Shown here: piece by piece, positions 25,582 to 35,082 of the stretch
Position numbering within the stretch: position 1 is the stretch's first letter
Layout: each line of letters opens with the position of its first letter
NCBI RefSeq assembly: GCF_027125355.1
Contig: NZ_CP114052.1
Span: forward strand, 682,001-746,000
Direction: 5' to 3'
DNA length: 64,000 nt
From: Peptostreptococcus equinus
GTDB taxonomy: Bacteria > Bacillota > Clostridia > Peptostreptococcales > Peptostreptococcaceae
Position numbers and translations under genes: made by a program
The notes under the pieces: generated by a model
Databases searched by the model: none
What the model saw: only the letters and a program-made list of their open reading frames with translations
What the model was told of the DNA's origin: nothing

Positions 25582-26955
25582 ATGAAATTAATACATAAAT
25601 ATCAAATGAATGGTTTTAACATAGTAATGGATGTAAATGGTGGAGCTGTTCATCTTGTTGATGATATATCATATAGAATATTAGATTTTTATGAAGAAAA
25701 AACTTTAACTAAGATAATTGAGCTATTAGCTAATGAATATGAAAAGGATAAAGTTATAGATGCTTATAATGAATTAAAGGAACTTGAAAATGAAGGATTA
25801 CTTTTCAGCATAGATGAGTATAAAGACCATCCAAGTTTTGTGAATAGACAGCCAGTTGTAAAAGCTTTATGTCTAAATGTGGCACATGACTGTAATTTGA
25901 AATGTAAGTATTGTTTTGCAAAGCAGGGAGATTTCGGTGGAAGAGCAGAACTAATGCCACTTGATATAGGTAAGAAAGCCATTGATTTTCTAATAGAAAG
26001 AAGTGGGAATAGAAGAAATCTTGAAGTAGACTTTTTTGGTGGTGAACCGCTTATGAATTGGGAAGTTGTAAAAGAATTAGTGAAGTATGGTAGGGAAAAA
26101 GAAAAACCTGCTGGAAAAAACATTAGATTTACAATCACTACAAATGGGGTTCTTTTAGATGATGAAAAGATAAACTTTATAAATGAAAATATGCATAATG
26201 CTGTATTATCTTTAGATGGTAGAAAAGATGTACACGATGGAATGAGGCCAACAGTAAATGATAAGGGAAGCTATGATATAGTAGTACCGAAGTTTCGAAA
26301 ATTAGTGTCTCAAAGACCTAAGGACAAATATTATTATGTAAGAGGTACATTTACAAGAGATAATCTTGATTTTTCGAAGGATGTAAATCATTTTTATGAC
26401 TTAGGATTTGAACTTACTTCTATAGAGCCAGTAGTTGACGATGAATCAAACCCCTTTGCTCTTAGAGATTCGGATTTACCAATGATTTTTAAAGAATATG
26501 AGGATTATGCTATTGAATTAGCTGAAAGACAATTAAAGGGAGAAAAAAATAAGTTTTTCCACTTTACAATAGATTTAAATCAAGGTCCATGTGTAATAAA
26601 GAGAATTACAGGTTGTGGTGCAGGAAATGAATATGTGTCAATTACACCAAATGGAGATATATATCCATGTCATCAATTTGTTGGCAAGGATGAATATATA
26701 TTAGGAAACTTGAATGATGAAGAAATTGAGATTCCTGAAGAAATAAAATCAATGTTTAGAGAAGCTCATGTATATAACAAAGAAGCTTGTCAGAAATGTT
26801 GGAATAAATTCTACTGTTCTGGAGGATGCCATGCTAATGCAATAAACTTTAATGGAGATATCAAACAACCATATGACCTTGGATGCCAGATGCAGAAAAA
26901 AAGAACAGAATGTGCAATAATGATACAGGCAAAATTAATGACTCAAGGACAATAA
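25582..26955 (+). CDS. scfB: SCIFF-peptide radical-SAM maturase (thioether-forming)
   Basis: 457 residues. An N-terminal peptide-binding (RRE-like) region is followed by a radical SAM core with Cys104-x3-Cys108-x2-Cys111 (DCNLKCKYCF). The C-terminal SPASM domain has cysteines in CGAGNEYVSITPNGDIYPCHQF, CQKCWNKFYCSGGC and CQMQ, which ligate extra 4Fe-4S clusters. ScfB enzymes form Cys-to-alpha-carbon thioether links in the small six-cysteine SCIFF peptide, common in Clostridia. No Cys-rich short ORF for ScfA is seen upstream or downstream. It is followed 24 nt later by an ABC1-family gene. Confidence 0.88.
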   Translation: MKLIHKYQMNGFNIVMDVNGGAVHLVDDISYRILDFYEEKTLTKIIELLANEYEKDKVIDAYNELKELENEGLLFSIDEYKDHPSFVNRQPVVKALCLNVAHDCNLKCKYCFAKQGDFGGRAELMPLDIGKKAIDFLIERSGNRRNLEVDFFGGEPLMNWEVVKELVKYGREKEKPAGKNIRFTITTNGVLLDDEKINFINENMHNAVLSLDGRKDVHDGMRPTVNDKGSYDIVVPKFRKLVSQRPKDKYYYVRGTFTRDNLDFSKDVNHFYDLGFELTSIEPVVDDESNPFALRDSDLPMIFKEYEDYAIELAERQLKGEKNKFFHFTIDLNQGPCVIKRITGCGAGNEYVSITPNGDIYPCHQFVGKDEYILGNLNDEEIEIPEEIKSMFREAHVYNKEACQKCWNKFYCSGGCHANAINFNGDIKQPYDLGCQMQKKRTECAIMIQAKLMTQGQ

Positions 26956-26979
26956 TTGTAAACTACTAAAGGTGATAAA

Positions 26980-28653
26980 ATGAGGATTAGTTATAAATAT
27001 CTTGGCAGGTACAAAGAAATAGCATCAGTAATGATGTCTTATGGATTTGGATACATAGTTGAAAAATTTAATAAAGATTCTGTAGCGACTAAGATGATGA
27101 CTCATAGTCCTAAAAATGATATAAAAAAATTATCATCTGCTCAAAGGCTTAGAATGGCATTTGAGGAATTAGGCCCTACATATATAAAAATAGGTCAGAT
27201 TCTAAGCACTCGAAAAGATATATTGGACGATGATATGATTATTGAACTCTCTAAATTAAGAGACAATGTGGAGAGATTTCCCAATGAAGTCGCTATGAAT
27301 ATTTTGGAAAATGAATTAGAATGCCCAAAAGAAGATATATTTAAATATATAAGTCCGAATCCAATAGCTGCTGCATCAATAGCTCAAGTATATGAAGCAG
27401 AGCTATTAGATGGTAAAAAAGTAGTAATTAAAATACAAAGACCCGGTATAGAAAATATTATAAAAGCAGATATTACCATATTAAAAAGGCTTGCCAGCGG
27501 ACTTGCAAATTTTAATGATGAGCTCAATATTAATGCTGAAGATTTGATTTCTGAAATAGAAGTACAGTTATTAAGAGAACTAGATTTCAAATTTGAAAGT
27601 GTAAATGGTAACAAACTTAAAAATATATTTAAAAATGAAAAAAATGTTATAATACCTTACATATATGATCAATATACTAGTAAAAAAATAATTGTAATGG
27701 AAAAGATAGAGGGTATATGTTTATCAGATATTGATAATACTTTTGTTGATGAATCCGATAAAAAAACAATAGTTGATATCGGTGTACAAGCATTTTTTAA
27801 GCAGGTTATGACTTGTGGCTTTTTTCATGCTGATCCACATCCAGGGAATTTGTTTATAGTAAGAGAAAATGGACTCAAACTAGCATTTATAGATTTTGGT
27901 ATGATAGGTATAATTGATTCAAAAACTCTAACGATTTTGAATCAACTTATTATAGCTTCAACAGATAAAAATATAGATAAAATAGTAAGGATACTAGTTG
28001 AAATGGATGCCATTGGCACAGAAGTGAATAAGGAGGCTCTAAAAAGAGATATTTTATACTTGATGCATTATTATTATGACTTGCCTTTTGAAGAATTAAG
28101 CATATCTGAAATAATTAATGAAGTATTTAGATTTATGAGAACACATAAGGTAAAGTTACCTAGACAGTTAGTCACTTTAGGTAAAACAGTCATAACATTA
28201 GAAGGTACATCTAGGGGACTATACAAGAATTTTAGTGTAGAAGAAATAGCAAGTGCATATTTGAAATATTATAAAGAAGAGAAATTAGACATTAGAAAGA
28301 ACTTTGCAAAAGCTAAGTCTAATATTGATGAATATTATTTTGAATTAATATCCGTTCCAAATCAGCTAAAGAGTATATTAACTATATTAGAAAAAAATAA
28401 CTTGAAATTAGATATTGGAGAAATGAGATCTCCCAAGCTAGAAGATAACATTAAGAAATTTACTACTCAAGTTTCAATGAGTATAATGCTTGCGGCTTGT
28501 ATAGTAGGATCGTCATTGATATTGTCTTCTAATAATATACAAAAATATAGACTCATAAAATATATGGGCATAAGTGGATTCATACTATCTTTTATAATTG
28601 GTATTACATTGGTATTTATGATATTAAAAAATAATTATAGAGGTAAAAAATAG
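26980..28653 (+). CDS. ABC1/UbiB/AarF-family atypical kinase-like protein
   Basis: 557 residues. Seen: family signature IGQILSTRKDI near residue 72, an Ala-rich loop (AAASIAQVYEAEL), ATP-binding Lys in VVIKIQRPG, catalytic segment FFHADPHPGNLF, and FIDFGMIG (DFG-like). The C-terminus carries two TM segments (about 493-515 and 525-548). UbiB-type proteins act in isoprenoid lipid or quinone biology; quinone synthesis is not expected in this anaerobe, so the substrate is unknown. It begins 24 nt after scfB and may share its transcript. Confidence 0.9.
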   Translation: MRISYKYLGRYKEIASVMMSYGFGYIVEKFNKDSVATKMMTHSPKNDIKKLSSAQRLRMAFEELGPTYIKIGQILSTRKDILDDDMIIELSKLRDNVERFPNEVAMNILENELECPKEDIFKYISPNPIAAASIAQVYEAELLDGKKVVIKIQRPGIENIIKADITILKRLASGLANFNDELNINAEDLISEIEVQLLRELDFKFESVNGNKLKNIFKNEKNVIIPYIYDQYTSKKIIVMEKIEGICLSDIDNTFVDESDKKTIVDIGVQAFFKQVMTCGFFHADPHPGNLFIVRENGLKLAFIDFGMIGIIDSKTLTILNQLIIASTDKNIDKIVRILVEMDAIGTEVNKEALKRDILYLMHYYYDLPFEELSISEIINEVFRFMRTHKVKLPRQLVTLGKTVITLEGTSRGLYKNFSVEEIASAYLKYYKEEKLDIRKNFAKAKSNIDEYYFELISVPNQLKSILTILEKNNLKLDIGEMRSPKLEDNIKKFTTQVSMSIMLAACIVGSSLILSSNNIQKYRLIKYMGISGFILSFIIGITLVFMILKNNYRGKK

Positions 28654-28712
28654 TATTGAATAATAAATATATTTGAAACGATATTTTTAAATAGTAGAAA
28701 AGAGGAATATAT

Positions 28713-31184
28713 TTGAAAAAATGGAATCTAAAAACTTTATCAAGTCCACAATCAAATGATTTGATAAAAGAAATGAAAATAAGTGATTCTATAGGGCAAA
28801 TTTTAATAAATAGAAACATTGATGAAAAAGAAAAACTGGATATGTATATTAATCCTAAAATTGAAAGTTTAAGGAATCCATTTTTGTTAAAAGATATGGA
28901 TAAGGCGGTATCCAGAATAAAAGATGCAATAAGCAGAAAAGAAAAAATTGTAATTTATGGAGATTATGATGTAGATGGAGTTTCATCTACATCAATTTTG
29001 CTTATATATTTCAATCATGTTAACTATCCTGTAGATTTTTATATACCAAATAGATTAGAAGAGGGTTATGGGCTAAATATTGAGGCTATTGACCATATAA
29101 AAGAAATGGGAGCTAATTTAATTATAACTGTTGATTGTGGTATTACATCTGTTGAAGAAGTAGAATATGCAAAAGAAAAATCTATAGATGTAATAATTAG
29201 CGACCATCATGAGCCACAAGAAGAATTACCAAGAGCTGTTGCAGTAATCGACCCTAAAAGAGAAGATTGTAAATATCCATTTAAAGGAATTTGTGGGTGT
29301 GGTGTAGCATTTAAACTTATACATGCATTGAGTGGAGATGAAGATTTTTTTGCCAATATAAATTTATATTTAGAAATAGTTGCGCTTGCTACTATTTGTG
29401 ATGTCATGCCAGTTTTAGATGAGAATAGAATTATAGTTAAAAATGGTATGGAAATAATGGGCAAGGGAGCTAACAAGGGTATGGAAGCTCTTATAAAAGT
29501 ATGTGCAATAGATAAAGAAAAGCTGAGAAGTTCGCATCTTGGGTTTGCTATAGGTCCAAGAATAAATGCTTCAGGTAGATTGGGCTTTTCTAGGTTAGGA
29601 GTTGAATTATTTATAGAGAATGATTCTGATAAAGCTTTTGAAATTGCAGAACTAATGAATTTGAAGAATCAAGAAAGGCAAGATATAGAATCTTATATAT
29701 ACAATCAAGTAGAAGATCGGATTAGATCTGATAAATCTTACTCAAAAGATAAAGTATTGGTTCTATCTGGAAGAGGATGGCATCATGGTATAATAGGTAT
29801 TGTAGCATCAAAAATAACTGAAAAGTATTATAAACCCACAATATTATTATGTTCTGATGAAGATGGTATAGCTGTTGGTTCTGCCAGGTCAATAAAAGGA
29901 TTCGATATTTTTTCAGCATTGTGTAAGTGTTCTGATTTAATGATGAAATTTGGTGGTCATGAGCAAGCTGCAGGTATGACAATGGAAGAGACAAAAGTTG
30001 AAGAACTTAGAAAAATCATTAATGAAATAGCAGATTATAGATTAGAAGAACAAGATCTGATAGAAAATATTGGTATTGAATACATGATAAAAGCTGACGA
30101 TTTAACGTTGGACCTCGAGGAAGAACTGCATATATTAGAGCCATTTGGTATTAGAAATCCAACACCATATTTTATGATGCAGGAATGTCTTGTAAAAGCC
30201 GTTTATTATATGGGCAAAGATAAAAAACATATAAAACTTATAATTGAAAATGGAAAAGAATTTGACTGTGTAGGATTTGGACTAGCTCATTTATTGAATG
30301 ATTTTGAAGTTGGAGATTTAATAGATATAGTATTTACAATTAATAAAAATACATATATGGGTAACACAAAGCTACAACTTATGATAAAGGATATTAAACT
30401 TAATAAGCCTTGTAACATGAAAAATAACATATATTTAAATGAAAAAATTTATTATATGCTATTGAACAAAATAAACAGTGAAAAAAATGATGAATATTTG
30501 ATTAAAAATATGGATATGTGTAATGAAATTAAAGAAAATAAGTTTTTTGATCAAAAAAAAGAGATATTATCTAGAAAAATCAAAAGAGAAGAAAATATAT
30601 TAAGTCAATATCAAGAAAACACCTTGGTTTTATATAATACTATAGAGGGATATTGTAGGTCGAAGTCAGATTCATCTTTATTGGAGTTTGAAAATGTTGA
30701 ATTAGCTTATTTATCTAATATTGATAAATATGATATTAAAGTATATAATAAAATTATTATTTATGACTATTTTTATGATTTAGACGAACTTTTATTTATT
30801 TATTGCAAAAAAAATAAGGATACGGAAGTTATAATGAATTTTGGGAATCAAGATTTTATATATCTGAATAAAAGTATAAGAAATATGGAGTTTGATAGGG
30901 ATGAATTTGTAGTTATTTACAAGCATCTTATGGGTATTAATGAAGATAAAATTACATATTCTAAATTTATTAAATCTCAAAAATTTAGTCCGCTGAAGAT
31001 TATGATAATATTGGAAACCTTTAAAAATGCCCAAATATTAAATTATAAAATTAACTACGAGAATGATATACTTTGTTTTAATTTTTTGCCAAAACCTGCT
31101 AAGAAATTATCCTTAGAAGAAAATTCAGTCGTAATTAAATTAAAAAACATTATAAAAAAATACAATGTTACATATGGTAACTAA
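28713..31184 (+). CDS. recJ: Single-stranded-DNA-specific exonuclease RecJ
   Basis: 823 residues, longer than E. coli RecJ (577), as usual in Firmicutes with a C-terminal extension. Seen: DHH-type motif YGDYDVDGVSSTS near 88-100, CGIT and ISDHHEP, the DHHA1 motif KFGGHEQAAG, and a long C-terminal region (about 560-823) with no recognised motif. It degrades single strands 5' to 3' in recombination and mismatch repair. TTG start with AAGAGGAAT. First gene of the recJ-apt-rel run, with apt starting 12 nt after its stop. Confidence 0.95.
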   Translation: MKKWNLKTLSSPQSNDLIKEMKISDSIGQILINRNIDEKEKLDMYINPKIESLRNPFLLKDMDKAVSRIKDAISRKEKIVIYGDYDVDGVSSTSILLIYFNHVNYPVDFYIPNRLEEGYGLNIEAIDHIKEMGANLIITVDCGITSVEEVEYAKEKSIDVIISDHHEPQEELPRAVAVIDPKREDCKYPFKGICGCGVAFKLIHALSGDEDFFANINLYLEIVALATICDVMPVLDENRIIVKNGMEIMGKGANKGMEALIKVCAIDKEKLRSSHLGFAIGPRINASGRLGFSRLGVELFIENDSDKAFEIAELMNLKNQERQDIESYIYNQVEDRIRSDKSYSKDKVLVLSGRGWHHGIIGIVASKITEKYYKPTILLCSDEDGIAVGSARSIKGFDIFSALCKCSDLMMKFGGHEQAAGMTMEETKVEELRKIINEIADYRLEEQDLIENIGIEYMIKADDLTLDLEEELHILEPFGIRNPTPYFMMQECLVKAVYYMGKDKKHIKLIIENGKEFDCVGFGLAHLLNDFEVGDLIDIVFTINKNTYMGNTKLQLMIKDIKLNKPCNMKNNIYLNEKIYYMLLNKINSEKNDEYLIKNMDMCNEIKENKFFDQKKEILSRKIKREENILSQYQENTLVLYNTIEGYCRSKSDSSLLEFENVELAYLSNIDKYDIKVYNKIIIYDYFYDLDELLFIYCKKNKDTEVIMNFGNQDFIYLNKSIRNMEFDRDEFVVIYKHLMGINEDKITYSKFIKSQKFSPLKIMIILETFKNAQILNYKINYENDILCFNFLPKPAKKLSLEENSVVIKLKNIIKKYNVTYGN

Positions 31185-31196
31185 ATGGAGGAATTT

Positions 31197-31718
31197 ATGA
31201 ATTTAGAAAAAAAAATAAGAAATATACAGGATTTTCCAAAGCCAGGTATAGGTTTTAAGGATATTACTACACTGATTGGCGATGGAGAAGCTTTTAAATA
31301 TACTATAGACAAAATGGTTAATGATATTAAAGCTTATGATGTTGATATTGTAGTTGGACCAGAGGCAAGAGGTTTTATTTTTGGTACGCCAGTTGCGTAT
31401 GGATTAGGAGTAGGTTTTGTGCCAATTAGAAAGCCAGGAAAGCTTCCTTCAGAAGTGGAATCATATGAGTATGATTTAGAATACGGTACTGATATATTAG
31501 AAATTCATAAAGATGCAATAAAACCAGGAATGAAAGTAGCCATAGTCGATGATTTACTTGCTACAGGTGGAACTACAAAAGCTGCAACTGAGCTAATTGA
31601 AAAATTAGGTGGAGAAGTGGTAATACTTGAGTTTGTTATAGAATTAGAATTTTTAAATGGTAGAGAAAAATTACAGCAATATAATGTAAATTCATTAGTT
31701 TCATATTCTGCTGAATAA
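31197..31718 (+). CDS. apt: Adenine phosphoribosyltransferase
   Basis: 173 residues. It salvages adenine to AMP using PRPP. Seen: [15 protein letters not shown] at the N-terminus, [15 protein letters not shown], and the PRPP loop [17 protein letters not shown] near 120-136. The ATG at 31197 is preferred over 31185 because GGAGG (31187-31191) is then 5 nt away and the N-terminus matches the family. Lies between recJ and rel, an order conserved across Clostridia. Confidence 0.96.
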   Translation: MNLEKKIRNIQDFPKPGIGFKDITTLIGDGEAFKYTIDKMVNDIKAYDVDIVVGPEARGFIFGTPVAYGLGVGFVPIRKPGKLPSEVESYEYDLEYGTDILEIHKDAIKPGMKVAIVDDLLATGGTTKAATELIEKLGGEVVILEFVIELEFLNGREKLQQYNVNSLVSYSAE

Positions 31719-31760
31719 GAATCAATTATTAGCTATTTTGATAAGAGAAGAGGTGACATT

Positions 31761-33980
31761 ATGTATGATACAGATTTACAAAAATTAATAGATAAAATTA
31801 AAAGTTATGCGCCTAATGCTGATATCGAAAAGGTAGCTAGAGTTTACGATCTTGCCAAAAAAGCACATGAAGAACAGTATAGAAAATCAGGTGAGCCTTA
31901 TATTATTCATCCAATTGCAGTAGCTAATATTTTAGCAGATATGCAACTTGACATAGATACAATATGTGCTGGCATATTGCACGATGTAGTAGAGGATACG
32001 GATTATACATTAGAACAGGTAGAAGAATGGTTTGGTAAAGATGTAGCTGTTTTAGTTGATGGTGTTACAAAATTAGGTAAGATTCATTATATGACTAAAG
32101 AAGAATCTCAATCAGAAAATCTTAGAAAAATGTTTTTAGCAATGGCTAAAGATATGAGAGTAATACTAATAAAACTATCTGATAGATTACACAATATGAG
32201 AACATTAGAGTACATGGATTCTTCAAAAGCAAAATATAAGGCACAAGAGACCCTAGACATTTATGCAGGTATAGCTCATAGGCTAGGTATATCTAAAATC
32301 AAATGGGAGTTAGAGGACTTGTCTTTAAGATTTTTAGATCCAGATGGTTATTATGATTTAGTTCACAAAGTGAACATGAAAAGAGAACAAAGACTTGCAT
32401 ACATTGAATCTATAGTAGAAATTATTAAAAAGACTTTTAAAGAACTGGAAATTCCATGTGAAGTTTATGGAAGGCCAAAGCATTTTTATTCTATTTATAG
32501 AAAAATGAAGAATAAAGGTAAGAGTTTTGATGAAATATATGATTTGACAGCTGTAAGAGTAATAGTAGATTCTGTAAAGGATTGTTATTCTGTTCTTGGT
32601 GTAGTACATACTTTATGGAAGCCGATGCCAGGAAGATTTAAGGATTATATAGCTATGCCAAAACCTAATATGTATCAGTCTCTTCATACGACAGTTATTG
32701 GTCCAGATGGAGAGCCAGTAGAAATACAAATTAGAACCCATGAAATGCATAATATAGCTGAATATGGTATAGCTGCTCACTGGAAGTACAAGGAAGGTAT
32801 AACAGGTAAAGATCCTTCTAGTATAGATGAAAGATTGCAGTGGCTAAGATTAATGATGGAATGGGAAAAAGATGTAACAGATCCACATGAGTTCTTAGAT
32901 GCATTGAAAGATGATGTATTAAATTATCAAGTGTATGTATTTACGCCACAGGGTGAGGTAATTGAATTACCTAATGGATCTACTCCAATTGACTTTGCAT
33001 ATAGAATACACTCCAAGGTAGGTAATAAATGTGTAGGAGCAAAAGTTAATGGAAGAATAGTCCCTTTGGATTCAAAATTACAAAATGGTACTATAGTAGA
33101 GATATTGACATCAGCTAATTCTCCAGGTCCAAGTAGAGACTGGATAGGACTTGTAAAAACTTCAAATGCGAGAAATAAAATTAGACAATTCTTTAAAAAG
33201 GAAAGAAAAGAAGAGAACTATGAAAGAGGCTTGGCAATTTTAGATAGAGAGCTAAAGAGAAATAAATTAGACAAAAATGATCAAGATGTTATAAATGCAT
33301 TAAAAGAAGTAGGTGTTAAATTTAATCAGCCAAACTATGAAGATTTTATTGCAACAATAGGTTACGGTGGTATCATTGGTACCCAGGTAGCCAATAAAGT
33401 AAAAGACATGCTTTTGAAAGATGCAAGAAGACTTGAAAAAGAGCAAAAAGCAAGCCAAGAAGAAAATGTTGAAGCACATACTAAGGTAGAAAAAAATAAA
33501 AATAAACATAAAAAGACAGAAAAAAGACATACTGGTGTACAGGTGGATGGTCTGGAAGGAATTTATGTTAGATTTGCTAAATGTTGTAATCCACTTCCTG
33601 GAGACGAAATAGTCGGATATATTACTAGGGGTAGAGGTGTGACAGTTCATAGGTCAGATTGTGAAAATATATTAAGAGATAAAGAAAAGAATAAAGATAA
33701 AATGATAAATGTTTCATGGATAGAGGATAATGATTCTAGATTTGAAGCTGAAATACAATTAAAAGCAAATGATAGAAGAGGTATTGTAAACGAAGTTACA
33801 CATGTTATTTCAAATGAAAAGGTGGCTTTGGTAGGTATATATGCAAGAAGGGGACAAAGTATAGGAATAATTATTGATTTAATAGTAGAAGTAAATGGTA
33901 TTGAACAGTTGAATACTTTGATTAGAAAGATGATGAATGTTCCTGGTATTGAAGATGCATATAGAGTTCATGGAAAATAA
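31761..33980 (+). CDS. rel: Bifunctional (p)ppGpp synthetase/hydrolase (Rel)
   Basis: 739 residues. Domains in order: HD hydrolase with HDVVEDTDYT near 75 and LSDRLHNMRTLEYM, RelA/SpoT synthetase with YGRPKHFYSIYRKMKNKGKSF and EYGIAAHWKYKE, TGS (VFTPQGEVIELPNGSTPIDFAY), a zinc-finger-like segment with CCNPLPGDEIVG, and a C-terminal ACT domain (DRRGIVNEVTHVIS). Both activities look intact, so it makes and breaks (p)ppGpp in the stringent response. GAGGTG ribosome site. Same operon as apt. Confidence 0.96.
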   Translation: MYDTDLQKLIDKIKSYAPNADIEKVARVYDLAKKAHEEQYRKSGEPYIIHPIAVANILADMQLDIDTICAGILHDVVEDTDYTLEQVEEWFGKDVAVLVDGVTKLGKIHYMTKEESQSENLRKMFLAMAKDMRVILIKLSDRLHNMRTLEYMDSSKAKYKAQETLDIYAGIAHRLGISKIKWELEDLSLRFLDPDGYYDLVHKVNMKREQRLAYIESIVEIIKKTFKELEIPCEVYGRPKHFYSIYRKMKNKGKSFDEIYDLTAVRVIVDSVKDCYSVLGVVHTLWKPMPGRFKDYIAMPKPNMYQSLHTTVIGPDGEPVEIQIRTHEMHNIAEYGIAAHWKYKEGITGKDPSSIDERLQWLRLMMEWEKDVTDPHEFLDALKDDVLNYQVYVFTPQGEVIELPNGSTPIDFAYRIHSKVGNKCVGAKVNGRIVPLDSKLQNGTIVEILTSANSPGPSRDWIGLVKTSNARNKIRQFFKKERKEENYERGLAILDRELKRNKLDKNDQDVINALKEVGVKFNQPNYEDFIATIGYGGIIGTQVANKVKDMLLKDARRLEKEQKASQEENVEAHTKVEKNKNKHKKTEKRHTGVQVDGLEGIYVRFAKCCNPLPGDEIVGYITRGRGVTVHRSDCENILRDKEKNKDKMINVSWIEDNDSRFEAEIQLKANDRRGIVNEVTHVISNEKVALVGIYARRGQSIGIIIDLIVEVNGIEQLNTLIRKMMNVPGIEDAYRVHGK

Positions 33981-33995
33981 AAATAGGAGTGAATT

Positions 33996-34445
33996 ATGAG
34001 AGCAGTTGTTCAAAGAGTAGTATCATCAAATGTTAAAGTAGATGGTCAATTGACTGGGCAAATAAAAAAAGGAATAATGGTATTATTAGGAGTTGGCCAA
34101 GAAGATACAATAAAAGACGTAGATTATATGGTTGACAAGATTATAAATCTAAGAATTTTTGAAGATGAAAATGACAAGATGAATCTATCATTAAAGGATG
34201 TAAGTGGACAATTATTGGTGGTTAGTCAATTTACTTTATTTGGAGATTGTAGAAAAGGAAGAAGACCAGGGTTTTCTGATGCTGCTAGACCAGAAATGGC
34301 TGATGATTTATATATGAAATTTGTGGAAAAAGCAAGAAATAATGGTATACACGTTGAGACTGGAAAATTTAGAACTCATATGATGGTTGAACTAATAAAT
34401 GATGGACCAGTAACTTTACTAATAGATTCAAATAAAAATTTTTAG
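33996..34445 (+). CDS. dtd: D-aminoacyl-tRNA deacylase
   Basis: 149 residues, exact family size. Conserved [17 protein letters not shown] near residues 78-94 and the C-terminal Gly-cis-Pro motif GPVTLL. It removes D-amino acids, and glycine mischarged on tRNA-Ala, from tRNA. The gene lies 15 nt after rel with an AGGAG ribosome site. Confidence 0.96.
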   Translation: MRAVVQRVVSSNVKVDGQLTGQIKKGIMVLLGVGQEDTIKDVDYMVDKIINLRIFEDENDKMNLSLKDVSGQLLVVSQFTLFGDCRKGRRPGFSDAARPEMADDLYMKFVEKARNNGIHVETGKFRTHMMVELINDGPVTLLIDSNKNF

Positions 34446-34455
34446 GAGGTATTAT

Positions 34456-35082
34456 ATGAAAATACAAGCTATTGCTGATAGAATGATGCAGCAGAATACT
34501 TTTATAATATATGATGAACAAACTAAAGAGGCAGCTGTAATTGATCCATCTTTAAATATAAAAGAAGAGTTAGAATGTATTAATAAAAACAATTTAAAAG
34601 TTAATTATATTTTGCTGACTCATGGACATGCAGATCATATAGGTGACGTTCTAGAATTAAAGAAAATCACAGGTGCAAAGATAGTGGCATCTATAAATGA
34701 AAAAGAATTATTAAATGATGCAAGCAAGAATTTAAGTACTGAATTTTATCAGGAAAAAATAGAATTTGATGCAGACGAATATGTAAATGATAGAGATAAA
34801 TTGAAAATGGGTGAACATACTTTTTCATTTTTCTTTACACCAGGACATACTCCAGGCGGTATGTGTATAAGATGTGAAAATGATATGTTTACAGGTGATA
34901 CATTATTTAATGGATCAATAGGTAGAACAGACTTATATGGAGGAGACTATAATCAGATGCTTAAGTCTCTTAAAAAACTTAGTAGGATGGAAGATCAAAT
35001 TAGAATACATCCAGGTCATGGACCATCTTCTACACTAGGTGAAGAAAAGAAATCAAATTATTATATGAAATTGGTGGTATAA
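34456..35082 (+). CDS. Metallo-beta-lactamase-fold hydrolase (YqgX/glyoxalase II-like)
   Basis: 208 residues. Metal-binding motif THGHADHIGDV near 55-65, then FFTPGHTPGG, FTGDTLF and IHPGHGPSS supply the remaining His/Asp ligands. Members of this COG0491 group are thioester hydrolases of glyoxalase II type, but lacking the C-terminal glutathione site. The substrate is unknown. The position between dtd and hemZ is conserved in Clostridia. The stop overlaps the hemZ start (TAATG). Confidence 0.92.
   Translation: MKIQAIADRMMQQNTFIIYDEQTKEAAVIDPSLNIKEELECINKNNLKVNYILLTHGHADHIGDVLELKKITGAKIVASINEKELLNDASKNLSTEFYQEKIEFDADEYVNDRDKLKMGEHTFSFFFTPGHTPGGMCIRCENDMFTGDTLFNGSIGRTDLYGGDYNQMLKSLKKLSRMEDQIRIHPGHGPSSTLGEEKKSNYYMKLVV

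Noticed and set aside
25764..26138. 124-codon minus-strand frame inside scfB
   Set aside because: Antisense shadow without ribosome site or promoter.
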